Source of the DNA: Lenzites betulinus
Lineage: Eukaryota > Basidiomycota > Agaricomycetes > Polyporales > Polyporaceae
Assembly: GCA_022264855.1 (NCBI GenBank)
Contig: JABYQU010000081.1
Location: 31,706 to 95,705, forward strand
Direction of reading: 5' to 3'
DNA: 64,000 nucleotides
Each line of letters opens with the position of its first letter. Positions within the stretch are counted from its first letter, which is position 1. Under the pieces are notes generated by a model, which worked only from the letters and a program-made list of their open reading frames with translations, had not been told where the DNA came from and made no database searches. A program made the position numbers and the translations under genes. Shown here piece by piece: positions 24,901-33,415 of this stretch.

Positions 24901-27900
24901 TCAACTGGGTTGGTAACTCCTCTGAGTGCAGTGCGAATTCTGGCTGTTGTGACAGTGCGAGTGTTCCCGTCTTCGTCACCCTCTTCTTCGGCTTCCTCCT
25001 CTGTTTCGGTCATCCGCATCTTGCGTGCTGGCTGCTTCCCTTTGTTCTTCCTGGTTGGGCAGTGGCGAGAGAGATGTCCAATTTCATGACAGGTGAAGCA
25101 TCGTCCTTCCTTGTAGTGTCGGTCTCTTTCTTCGGTGGTCATGCGATCAACGTCCATGGCGTCAGGGTCCTTCTCTTTTGGGCTCGAGTAGCGCTTTGGG
25201 AAGAATACTGGCTTCTTCGTCGAGTTCTTATCGTAGGCTTGGCCTAGTCGCCATTGCTGTTCGAGGCGGGCTGCTTGAGAGTAGAGCTTGCTGGCGTCAT
25301 CTGGCATAGTGGCCAATGCAAACATCTTTTCTCTCAGGGGTTTGTTCAGCCCTTGATAGAAGAAGTCGGCGATAACGTTGAAGTCCTTGATTCCGCATCG
25401 ACTGATGACATTCTTGAACTCGAGAATGTATTCTTCCGCTGTCTTCTTGCCCTGATTGAGGTTCCGTAGCAGGACTCTGGCGCTGGCGGCCGTATCGACG
25501 TCTTGGAACGAAGCTTTGAGCGCATCCTTGAAGGCATTCCAAGTGCCATAGTTGACGGGATTCCGAGCTTCTGCTTCGGTGATGAAGTCGCTGGCCCATT
25601 GTCCTGCCGTTCCTTCGTTCATCAACATGAGCGCGAATGTTATTTTCTTCTCGTCGGTGTTGAACTTGGTTTCATAGAACTTGAAGTAGAGAGCGCATTT
25701 CTGGGTCCATCCGATGAGCTCTTCTCGTTTGCCATCGAAGGTCGGCGGCATTTTGAGCTTGACTTCGTCTGCCATTCTGGGTTGCGGTCGGGGTTCTTCG
25801 TGGATATGGATAGTGGCTACTGCGTCTGTCAATGCAGGAAGTTCTCCGGTGGTTCGTGGGGTGGGGGTGTCGAAGCTATGCTGAGATTGCTCTGATTCAC
25901 TCTCGGAGTTCTCGGGTTCTGGTTCTCTTGGGACAGGGTCTTCCTGTGCGATCTGGTCGAGTGGGGTCGGGTTCGGTGTGACTCTTAGTCTCGGGGCTTC
26001 TCTTCCAGTGAAGCGATAGTATCGTTCGTCGTAGTTGGGGTTCTCTGCTCGGAGTTCGTCGATAGTTACGTCTGTTCGTTCTTGGTTTATGTATCTCCAC
26101 TTGTCGTCTCCTACTGGGTAGACTAGGTGTTCTTCGTGGTAGATTAACCCAGTGCTGGGGTCAAAGGACCAGTCTTCTGATTCGTTCGGGACTGGTTCCG
26201 TGTCGATTCGTCGGGTTACCGCTCGCTTTTCAGCAGCGGTTCAGGTTCGGGTTCGTCGGGTTTCAGCTGGTTGTCTAGATCCTGGTAGATCGACGGATGG
26301 GGAGAGCTCGACCTTATGTTAAGACGATGCCCAGTGGTTCGCTTGTTAGGCTTTCAGCACAGGGACTTAGACGCTTCACACAGAGGGATCGAGGTTCAGA
26401 GGGGAGGTTCGAAGGGCGATAGATAACCAGGTCGAGCTGAGGTTCTCCTCAGCTCTCCTACTCGTATATATACATGTGAGACACTCTGTAACCATGAGGC
26501 GCAGCCTGCAGGTAACCACACCGTAGCCATAAGGTACTGAAACGCGTAGCAGAAACACACCGTAGCCATGAGGCACCGAAACACGTATCCAAAACACATG
26601 GTAACCATGAGGCAGAGTCCGTGACCGATCCCAGACATAATCGTGTGACCAACCGTCACTGAAGCACGTGCGGTTGTAACAGCTTGCTCCAGCTCGTTTG
26701 CCACGCACGGCCCAGTCGCCTGCACCTATCCTACCCAACCCGGCTGACCTAATCGCCGAAGAGCTGGCAGAGGAGCATGACGATCCTGATGCTGATGATT
26801 CCAACCAGGGAGTCGCACTACTGACTGGCAGGTCACCCCGTGTTCGGCTCAATCAGCTCATCAACCAGCTGAAGGCTTCCAAGGACCGAACATGATGGGG
26901 CTTCGGGTACGGCACACACTGTCTATGTTCGCATCTGTCTAGTACTCATTATCTTGTCTACAGTGAAAAGGGCTCGGCCCTGGCCTATCTGCACGATGTT
27001 GCGCGCCTTGCAATGCGCATACATGGGCCCTACATCACTATCAGTCAAGCCCTGACGATGGGCCTGGCTATATGCGCTGCCAAGGATCCCGACGATGTGA
27101 TCAACCGTCGTGCTGGCATCAACTGGTATGTGCGTGTGCATGCACTGGGACATCACACTGACAAACTCGTTGCCACAGTGACCCGGAAACACTTGACCGG
27201 TATGTTGAGCTAGCACGCTGGTTGCTTGAGATGGCGCCATTCCTGCACGAGTTCCTGCCATCTCTCGATGAGGATCGCGAAGCCGTCATGCTTCTCTCAC
27301 AGTTTGTATGTCACCCGTCCATCTTTTTTCCACCTCATCATGGCGCGAACTCACTCTACATCAGGTCGACTACCATGCACGTCAGGGACGCTCAACAGAC
27401 ATCAGCACTCTCAAGGCCAACATCAGCAGCTGGATCCTGGCAGTTAGGGTCCAGATTCCGCCCAGTCAAGACTCAGAGGGGGAGCCCATTGCGGGCGTGG
27501 ACTACGTTTACATCACCAACAAACCCGACGGCACCTTTGATGCTAACCGGGCCAACTGGGGATGGAATAGTAGCTGGTCTGCGCGCCTCCTTGTTTGGGG
27601 TACAGCGCGCCATGAATTCGACAAGAACCTCAATGAGTAACTGCATTTTTAATCGTTTAGTCACCCTGCTGATCACAGCCCCTATATAGCTTCCTGCAAG
27701 GTCTCTGCAATGGCAACATCAAGATGAATGAGATGGGTTTTCCTTCATTCCTATACGGCGACGGGACGCGGCCGATCAGCTCAGATGCAAAGGACTTCCT
27801 CGATGGGCTTTGCGAGGGCGACCTTCTAATGAGTGTAATATGCTTACGTGCCCATGTAATCCATCATGCACTGCTGACGAGCTGCCATGTAGGGCTACCG

Positions 27901-28395
27901 ATGCGTCTGGACAAGCCCCGGATCTGCACTCCTCCCGGCTGGGGCAACCAGCGGCGGCCGCGCCTCAATCTCGCGCACGCATGGCATTAATCGCGTCCAG
28001 GGAGGGTCGATCGCATACATCGCGGTGCTGGTAGGCTTCTCGTTCCACCTATCATGGCTTTGTGCACCCAATTCTCACGACTTCGTCAACAGATGCGACA
28101 CATTCTTTCGTCTGAGGTCGACTGGAACCATCAAAGCTTCAAGACCTTCAACGGCGAGGCTTTTTTCCACAGGATTGTTCAGCTTTTCAAGCGCGCCCGT
28201 TTCGCTACCCCTGTCCTCGCTCGCTTCCAAAAGTGAGTGCTATTGGGACCAAAAGTGCATGGACTAATCTGCTTCTATAGGTATGTCTATGGGACAGGCC
28301 CTGACAGCGACACTCCGGACACCGAGGTCCCTGACCAACTCGCGCTCGCGCTCGAGTACCTCGAGGATGATGACACCGATGGCATTGGTGCTTGA
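18972..28395 (+). CDS. DUF6698-like protein gene interrupted by an intronic retrotransposon
   Basis: Exon 1 is 18972-19000 (MSRATSRRP), exon 2 is 19025-19331, and the next good exon starts at 26716, after the retroelement. A donor GTGAGC at 19332 and an acceptor GCCCAG ending at 26715 keep the frame, so the original intron was about 45 bp. Later exons give AYLHDVARLAMRIHGPYI, RYVELARWLLEMAPFLHEF, VDYHARQGRSTDISTLKAN, EMGFPSFLYGDGTRPISS, ISRTHGINRVQGGSIAYIAV, RFQKYVYGTGPD and a terminal acidic GIGA. The LLEMAP..HEF, PSFLY and R.HG...V..GSIAYIA pattern is what I know from agaricomycete DUF6698 proteins, whose function is unknown. Joins near 26895 and 27832 could not be resolved in frame, so damage there is possible. 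Such genes often lie among transposons, as here. Confidence 0.6.
19336..19340. repeat. Retrotransposon target duplication, left
   Basis: GCTTG, four bases inside the intron donor GTGAGCTTG of the host gene; the matching copy is at 26682-26686. Confidence 0.9.
19341..19705 (-). repeat. 3' LTR of the chromovirus
   Basis: 365 bp, reading identical to the 5' LTR over its whole length by eye. Confidence 0.95.
19709..19717 (-). other. Polypurine tract
   Basis: GAAAGGGGG in element orientation, three bases from the 3' LTR; expected plus-strand primer for reverse transcription. Confidence 0.8.
19745..20866 (-). CDS. Extra 3' frame with double zinc knuckle in the retroelement
   Basis: Open after the TAG at 20867-20869. 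An ORF can be read from a TTG at 20824 (359 aa) and there is no early ATG, so readthrough or splicing from the 56-aa frame is a natural idea. The N-terminal part is Ser/Thr/Pro-rich. The middle has helical acidic segments (DTQDELEDIVDETL, RHLEAVQQALENVPGEEAA). The C-terminus has FCLNCVIVGHGTLYC followed by CHWCRMWGAGHLDADC, two CCHC-like knuckles that suggest nucleic-acid binding. It ends 40 bp before the 3' LTR. This position is where retroviruses carry env, but the knuckles speak against an envelope. Confidence 0.55.
   Translation of the reverse strand, partial: SPSSSPPSPLSSSLLPSSDTFLNSTSHSSNTSSTTATHSLPPPSKTLRPAMGMELPFSRNTWVPTRPNTPVEDTANYVFVDENIAPTQSSNSSEETLHESEAVQLSDPRIEAFAVAYARAVDTQDELEDIVDETLSRRNYNLWVVVSQEFFQRRVIRHLEAVQQALENVPGEEAAHALYHLDEGMQHLSDARENIDHALSWPTNRHRLQQYFGRIVPELGEPEPTEHPGGPASSRRTRALSPAPEARYVRPRLEQIQPLRPRPDTPRPVPWQAPLPIPPPPQLSIPFYATPVPVAAENATTSRYPILDAIANEQFCLNCVIVGHGTLYCPQRQCHWCRMWGAGHLDADCPWFGTASPRSPPRSPETRHFRDNI
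20664..20879 (-). CDS. 71-aa membrane-segment frame overlapping its neighbours
   Basis: ATG at 20879 overlaps the end of the 56-aa frame. The product starts MGNIVAILITTFTAFLFALA, again strongly hydrophobic, then FLRYVSQLYFSLLQHLLDH and a polar tail. It bridges the TAG that separates the frames on either side. Whether it is translated is unknown. Confidence 0.35.
   Translation of the reverse strand: MGNIVAILITTFTAFLFALAFLRYVSQLYFSLLQHLLDHRDPLSPTTVEDTATSHGDGTPILAQYLGPDSA
20867..21037 (-). CDS. 56-aa membrane-segment frame directly after pol
   Basis: ATG at 21037 lies eight bases after the pol stop. The product starts with a strong hydrophobic stretch (MLALLVLLCLYILALFAISL) and ends in a charged tail (LLERTLLSRDYPPKKDD). 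It stops at a single TAG (20867-20869), after which the same frame continues open as the zinc-knuckle frame. Resemblance to known envelope or accessory proteins is not evident. Confidence 0.45.
   Translation of the reverse strand: MLALLVLLCLYILALFAISLAAIAYILREFSQRLLERTLLSRDYPPKKDDFNAWGT
21046..24867 (-). CDS. pol: Pol polyprotein: protease, reverse transcriptase, RNase H, integrase, chromodomain
   Basis: Open from the frameshift site; the first ATG is at 24804, giving 1252 aa from there. Aspartic protease has [14 protein letters not shown] (Asp at residue 28). Reverse transcriptase has [35 protein letters not shown] and the active-site [10 protein letters not shown] near residue 474. RNase H begins [17 protein letters not shown] and includes [13 protein letters not shown]. 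Integrase has the HHCC finger (GHPGRFK ... CAECQQNK) and DDE core segments [19 protein letters not shown] and [20 protein letters not shown]. The C-terminus is a chromodomain ([34 protein letters not shown]), which in chromoviruses guides insertion to particular chromatin. No internal stop, so it could be active. Confidence 0.96.
   Translation of the reverse strand, partial: [1273 protein letters not shown]
24858..26240 (-). CDS. gag: Gag of the chromovirus (start unresolved)
   Basis: The gag frame is open from 26240 to a TAA at 24858-24860, but its first ATG is at 25775 (MADEVKLKMPPTFDGKREEL), which would give 305 aa. Upstream codons in the same frame still look coding (for example FDPSTGLIYHEEHLVYP and AENPNYDERYYRFTGRE). 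Before 26240 the coding look continues in another frame (QDLDNQLKPDEPEPEP). Either the true start lies upstream and a frameshift has broken it, or translation begins at a non-AUG codon. The core has the retrotransposon-gag helices (GWTQKCALYFKFYETKF, NPVNYGTWNAFKDALKA) and a CCHC knuckle, CFTCHEIGHLSRHC. The 3' end overlaps a -1 frameshift signal leading into pol. Confidence 0.85.
   Translation of the reverse strand, partial: TAAEKRAVTRRIDTEPVPNESEDWSFDPSTGLIYHEEHLVYPVGDDKWRYINQERTDVTIDELRAENPNYDERYYRFTGREAPRLRVTPNPTPLDQIAQEDPVPREPEPENSESESEQSQHSFDTPTPRTTGELPALTDAVATIHIHEEPRPQPRMADEVKLKMPPTFDGKREELIGWTQKCALYFKFYETKFNTDEKKITFALMLMNEGTAGQWASDFITEAEARNPVNYGTWNAFKDALKASFQDVDTAASARVLLRNLNQGKKTAEEYILEFKNVISRCGIKDFNVIADFFYQGLNKPLREKMFALATMPDDASKLYSQAARLEQQWRLGQAYDKNSTKKPVFFPKRYSSPKEKDPDAMDVDRMTTEERDRHYKEGRCFTCHEIGHLSRHCPTRKNKGKQPARKMRMTETEEEAEEEGDEDGNTRTVTTARIRTALRGVTNPVERDSMVKDILEEGF
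24861..24867 (-). promoter_or_regulatory. -1 ribosomal frameshift site at the gag/pol junction
   Basis: In element orientation the heptamer is G_GGT_TTT, a canonical X_XXY_YYZ slippery sequence, followed directly by the gag stop TAA. Slipping one base back gives an open frame that runs into pol without a stop. Six bases downstream is a CGTGGT...ACCACG stem with a 16-nt loop, a suitable stimulator at the usual spacing. Confidence 0.75.
26305..26314 (-). promoter_or_regulatory. Self-priming primer binding site
   Basis: In element orientation the sequence two bases after the 5' LTR reads AGGTCGAGCT. It is the exact complement of AGCTCGACCT within the LTR (26438 down to 26429), which starts 34 bp downstream of the first T of the LTR TATA box, where transcription would be expected to begin. 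No TGG start typical of a tRNA primer site is present. This is the arrangement of Tf1-type self-priming elements, where the mRNA 5' end folds back to prime reverse transcription. Confidence 0.7.
26317..26681 (-). repeat. 5' LTR of the chromovirus
   Basis: 365 bp, TG...CA ends. It contains a TATATATA box at 26465-26472, a perfect 9-bp-stem hairpin at 26434-26455, and four copies of a GTARCCATRAGGY motif (starts 26488, 26523, 26562, 26601 on the plus strand). Confidence 0.95.
26429..26472 (-). promoter_or_regulatory. LTR core promoter and predicted transcript 5' end
   Basis: TATATATA at 26465-26472, then a hairpin GAGCTGAGG/CCTCAGCTC (26434-26455). The predicted transcript start at about 26438 would put the self-priming decamer at the very 5' end of the RNA. 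Confidence 0.55.
26682..26686. repeat. Retrotransposon target duplication, right
   Basis: GCTTG immediately after the 5' LTR. Confidence 0.9.
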
Positions 28396-30247
28396 TGCTC
28401 GCGAGCAGTTTCAGACTCATTACTCTCTCCGTCTCCGTCTCTCGGTCTCGGTCTCTCGGTCTCGGTCTCTCGGTCTTGCTCTCTTCGTCTTGCTCTCTCC
28501 GTCTCGCTCTTTCAGGTTCCGTCCCTTTTGTAGACCTCCCGCCAGTGTTGTGACCGTCAATGCTAGCAGCATGCGACGGGAAATGTTTTTTTTTATCATT
28601 TGGCACGACCGTACATGGATTTGCTTGAGTGTGCACAGATAGGGCGGAATCGCGCGCAAACGACGCGCGTGCTCGCAGGATTTGCGAGGGATTGTGCTGC
28701 TTGGCAAGTTGCGGCTATCGATGGTATATAGGGCGCAAGAAATGGGCGCAATCGCAAGGATTGTGAGCACTTCGCAGTGCTCCCAAGCACATCCGCGCAG
28801 CTCACGGTTTTGCTGATGCAGCTGTCGTCGTCGTCGTACTGAACATTCCCATTTCGGACAAGGACAAGATGTTTAACGCTTAGCGCCCAGATCCAGATCT
28901 AAGTACCGTTACGCCTGCCGGCCATGGGCGCTTACAATCGTTCCTCCTGACGACCAAGACTTACCATGTTCCTATATCCTAGGTCTTCTGTACGTACTCA
29001 TATCCAGCCAAGTATGGATGTGCACAACTGACTTATATCACAGAAAATAATGCGCCAGTCCATGCACTAGTGTTTTAACAGGTTGTGTTGGTATGTCCCC
29101 GCTTGGTTTGACTTACCGCACGGCGCACTGCAGGCCGGCAGTTTTTTTCATACGAAAATGTGTCCCCTAAGTTATCGTGTGCCAACCCTTAGTGCACAAC
29201 GCCTTCTGAACGTCACATCTATGGCAGACAACAACCAAATCCTGGGACCTGCGTGCCGGGCAATCTTCAGGCGCTTTGTTTGACCGTGCCCCTCCGAACG
29301 GTGCTCCTAGGTCATCTGAGGACCACGCGGATGTAGAAAGGGTCCGTTCTGAGGCGCGAAGCACAGGATTGATACCGAGAAGCCCGCATTACAACCTCCG
29401 ATTTCGAAGCGTCTCCCGATGCGCCCACAACGCCGACAGGCATCGGGATGGCCTGTCCAATTGCAGTCGTGGGCCAACTGCCTTGCATAGGCACCGTCTC
29501 TACACGTGGGGCGCATAGGTACGCATTTTTGCCTCGTGGCGGAGGCAAGAACGCTGACATAGATGCGATCTAAGTATTGTATGAGAAGTTATGACCGAGA
29601 TTGGAAATGTATATATGCCGTATCGAATGCCTGGCGAAAAACCTACGAGGGACCAACGTGGTGGAGAAAACAGCGACTATCAACATCATAGCAGTCTCAC
29701 ACGAAGGTTGTGCATGCTTCGAGGACCGCGCCTATCCAGTGATAGGGGGTAGGTACCGCCCGACTCCTCCATACGCACGTATGCTTCTATATCACAGTGC
29801 GCCCAAGTCCGTGGGTGTCGTGGAAAGTGTGGAATCATGAAAGGAGCTATTCGGTGAGTCGTGTCAAAGATGACCCGATGCTTAAACTGACGTATGCCAC
29901 CAAGTTCTCGACGTTGAACAGTCACGACGACTCGAACTTGTGATATGATTGGCCTACCGGTTGTAGCTCGTTTCCCAACTTATCCTATCATGCACTGTCA
30001 GGCGGTGCAGAACGGTGTTTGCAGACTACCGTTTCCGATTCGCCAGCCTTGTCTGACCGGGGGCGCCGAGAGCACTGTTCTGTTCTGGCGGTGCTGAGCC
30101 ACCTTCTCACTCGAACTATCTTCGGATGCCTGATTATGATGCATCTGCAAAAGCTCCCGCACCTCCCATGGTTAAAACTAGAAACGAGGTAAGAGGCGGA
30201 GTGGTGCTTGTGCCCGGCTACCCATCCCTCCTTGTGTCCATGCATCA
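28396..30247. other. Sparse intergenic region with a microsatellite
   Basis: Around 28420-28520 is a CT-rich stretch built on GGTCTCTC-type units. The rest shows no coherent coding frame. Confidence 0.4.
28423..28520. repeat. CT-rich microsatellite based on CTCTCGGT units
   Basis: Repeated CTCTCGGTCTCGGT-like octamers that decay at the edges, just after the DUF6698-like gene. Confidence 0.7.
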
Positions 30248-30249
30248 TG

Positions 30250-32120
30250 CCTCACATGCGGACTGTCACCGCGCCCAGTGCTGAACCCAACACCGCAACT
30301 TCTCAAGTAGAGCCGCCATCTCTTGGTAGCACCATCGGCGCGCTTCTCATTGCCACCTTTCTGGGGCTGATGTGAGTTTCCACATGTCTTCAGAAGCAGA
30401 AGGATAATTGACACTCGCCTTAGCCTCCTCGGTGTTATTCTTCACCAGGCGTATCGATATGCCCGTAATTTCCGCAATGATCCCTCATGGCTCAAAGGCC
30501 TGGTATGAACCATCTTATGTTCCCTGATCGATCCACTCATCCTTCTCGGAAAGGTCGCACTCACAGTGTGAGAAAACCTTTGCCAAGCGTCATGTACTCT
30601 CCCACTCCGAATTAAGTTCCTCACAATGATCCCAGATCCCTCGAGATTGTGTCGAGTGCATTATCTATGCACGTATGGTACGGGACCGTCTTTAACTGCT
30701 GATCAAAGGCTATGAAACCTTACGGATTGCCCGTTCACCCAGCTATTACTATCTCGTGACGAACTACTTCCGCCCGCAAAATCTTTCTCTCGGCTTATGG
30801 TAAGTACGCAGAGTGAACTGCTTCCCCGAAAACGACGTTGACCGCGCGTTCATCCTCTCGCAGGTCCACCAATGTTAGTACATGTTTAAGCAATCCAAGG
30901 GGATCAACGTATTGACCTGCTTCAAGCTCTACCCATCTGTAGCGGTGCGTGGGTCTACAAAGACTCCGGACCGCCTGCTCACCCTCACTCGTCTCTCATA
31001 GGGATTGACTATGGCCGTCTCACAAAGGTACGCTCCATTTACTTTGAACCCGGGATTGTTTGATCGATAATCAGCGATGAAGCTTTTTTGCCCGGCGCGT
31101 GTGGTTGCTTGAACCTCGATATCGACCAGTGGTGGTACTCTCCGTACGTTCCGTCCGTCCACTCTGGTATAGACAGGATACCGTAATGAGAGTCCTCATC
31201 ACATTTTCTAGTGCATATTATCTCTCGCCGAGCTAGGTTGGTTGCTACATGACGCTACTTTGTGACTATCTCAAAAACATCGCTACGGCCTTCCTACAGG
31301 TATTTTCATAAGTGAGTGCGAACAATACTCGATCCTATTCTGGTAGAGTAATCTATTCGGACGTCTTAGCGGGGACTGTCATGGAGTGAGTAAACTGCTT
31401 ATGTCTTGTGTTCATTCGGCCGGTGTGCCTTAACCCGTCTAGATTCATCACGGAAAATCCGGAATTTAGGATGTTCCTGGTAGGAGCTGTTTCCTCTAAT
31501 CATCATAGCTGGAATTGCAGTGTTGACCGTTCTTCTGTTCATGCTGTAGCGCCTCACGCCGATTGCTTTCTGCCTGGCGATGGCATCCGACCTGATCTTA
31601 ACAACATTGCTCATCCACATCCTGCGACGCAAACGGACGGGCTTTAGCACGGCGTACGTCTGATCCTTCATGCGGTACCTCTCGGATACTTGCTCTGTGC
31701 TGACGAGGAGGCCACGCTCATCTCACCATTCATTCAGCACGGACAATATCGTCAGCGTGCTTATGATGTACTCGGTCAACACAGGTCAGGGCTTCGTCGT
31801 CCATGTCGCTCTGCGATCCTGACCTTGTCCGAAAACATTTCGTACAGGCCTATTGAATGGGTACGGAATTACACAGTAGATGCGCACGTTCCAGAGCTGA
31901 CTGCTCGAACCTCGCACTGCCAGCGTTTTCGACCTACTCACCACAGTACTCGTGAGTCACCCATATATGCCGCGCCGTGTTGTGTTGGCTTTACTCACGT
32001 GCCGTGCTTTGCGTTGACAGGCCTTCGTCCGCCCACACAACACGGGCATCTGGGGGCTCTTCGCCATCGCTGGCGCGAAACGTACGCATTACCCCCGGAG
32101 GGTCGAGTGACATCGCACGC
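30250..32120 (+). pseudogene. Decayed DUF6534-like multi-membrane-span protein
   Basis: Pieces in order on the plus strand: LGSTIGALLIATFLGLM (about 30320-30372), LLGVILHQAYRYARNFRN, ETLRIARSPSYYYLVTNYF (about 30715-30770), DLILTTLLIHILRRKRTGF (about 31590-31650), NIVSVLMMYSVNTGQG (about 31745-31790) and AFVRPHNTGIWGLFAIAGA (about 32020-32080). Spacing and the LTNYF, RTGF and NTG signatures fit the DUF6534 family, which is large in agaricomycetes and of unknown function. Stops and frame changes lie between the pieces and I could not build a clean exon chain, so I call it a pseudogene. A heavily intron-split living gene is the alternative. Confidence 0.55.
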
Positions 32121-33415
32121 TGAACCCCTTCCGTCTCCCAGTATACGCTATAACGCTTCTTGCAGCGTAAGCGTGCTTCTCTCCGTCGTACAAAGCATCA
32201 GGGACGCTGATGAATTGTGCATCCGCAGCTTGCACTCCCGTAGCACCTTCCGGGCTCAGTATCCCACTGGGGACCGTGAGGCTAGCGACTGCGTGTTCGG
32301 AGCATGCTACTCTCCCACGACAGAGACGGCACACTCGGACATTAGATCGCTTCGTCGCGGACGGACTATACACGAACACCAGGTAAGCCGCGTGATGCTA
32401 TTGTTATTATCACGCCGCGGCTGTCTCAGTTAGACATCGACTTATTCGCAGATGAGCACGATTGACGGCTGCGACATCATTGAGATCAAAGCTATCTCAC
32501 CGCTTCCACACGCATACACAGATGCGGCCTCCGTGGGACTCGGACGCAAGCAGAACAGAGAACTGGTGCTGCCCTTGTAGTCCGCGCCTTCCGGCGTTGG
32601 CCGCCGATGCGCGCCGTTCAGGTTGGGGCGATTGTGCACGCGTGTACACTCTGCCCTTCCTGTTCAGAGCTGTGCAGATGGCAATTCGTCACTTGCATGC
32701 ACTGCAAGGGACGACCGGGATATCAATATCTGGAATGGGCAGACGGAACGTCGCGTCTGGGGATTTAGCTGCTGTCGGATGTATGTACGATATTCGGTTT
32801 GTTGTAGGCTCAACAAGTGAGTCATATATGCAGGTCTACGCTCAAGTAGTGGCTCTGCAGGACGTCCTGAGGATCAACGACGGCACTGGTTGATTATGTG
32901 CGGGTGCTGACGTCTGGTCAAGGACTACGGGAATATGGCATGCAAACATTGTCAGTAAGACACTACTGTTTTCTGTGGCGGTGCTGGATAGGTATGAGTC
33001 CTCGCAAGACCTTTATTGTCCTCCTTGGGCGACCATAGAATGTGTATAGTTGTGTGGTGTGTCGAGGACTGACCTGGTGCGTGGAGTCCACACCGATTCT
33101 TCGAGAATGAACGCGACACTATGACTTGTTCTGGATGTGTGGAGATGTGGGGGCACGCATAGGTCCTTTGGAAGACGGCGTGCGTCAGCTGTTGAGCCGT
33201 GGCCATTGTCCTGTATTGTTGAAAAGAGCGCGATGGCTAGCTGGATGGGACACTCATCCAAGCACGCATCCCGGCGGTCCTTCAAGCGTCCAGTTCTCTC
33301 GTCGCTGTCCAACTCGGTCCTGACGACCCTTCTCCGGAGACATTTCAAGTTGGCTTCCAAACGCCTTTGCTTGTTCTTTTCCAATCCTCTTTCCCCGCTT
33401 TGGTCTCCCGCCAGA
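32121..33415. other. Intergenic region
   Basis: Short fragments only. A plus-strand piece near 32680-32780 reads RDDRDINIWNGQTERRVWG, faintly WD-repeat-like but too short to name. Confidence 0.3.

Larger units (their letters stand above)
19341..26681 (-). mobile_element. Complete Ty3-type chromovirus retrotransposon
   Basis: The 7341-bp element lies on the minus strand. Its 365-bp LTRs at 26317-26681 (5') and 19341-19705 (3') look identical, begin TGTTAC and end TTAACA in element orientation, and are flanked by the 5-bp duplication GCTTG (19336-19340 and 26682-26686). Internal parts are gag, then pol in the -1 frame, then short membrane-protein frames and a zinc-knuckle frame. The order protease, RT, RNase H, integrase, with a C-terminal chromodomain, places it in the chromoviruses. 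Identical LTRs, an intact pol and a clean duplication point to recent insertion. It sits in an intron of the DUF6698-like gene, in opposite orientation. Confidence 0.95.

Noticed and set aside
24858..25832. Gag starting at 25832
   Set aside because: The codon there is TTG (as is the nominal start of the 3' frame at 20824). The frame is open well upstream, so this is not a supported start.
32680..32790. Possible WD-repeat fragment
   Set aside because: One short blade-like match (DINIWNGQTERRVWG) without neighbours is not enough to name a gene.
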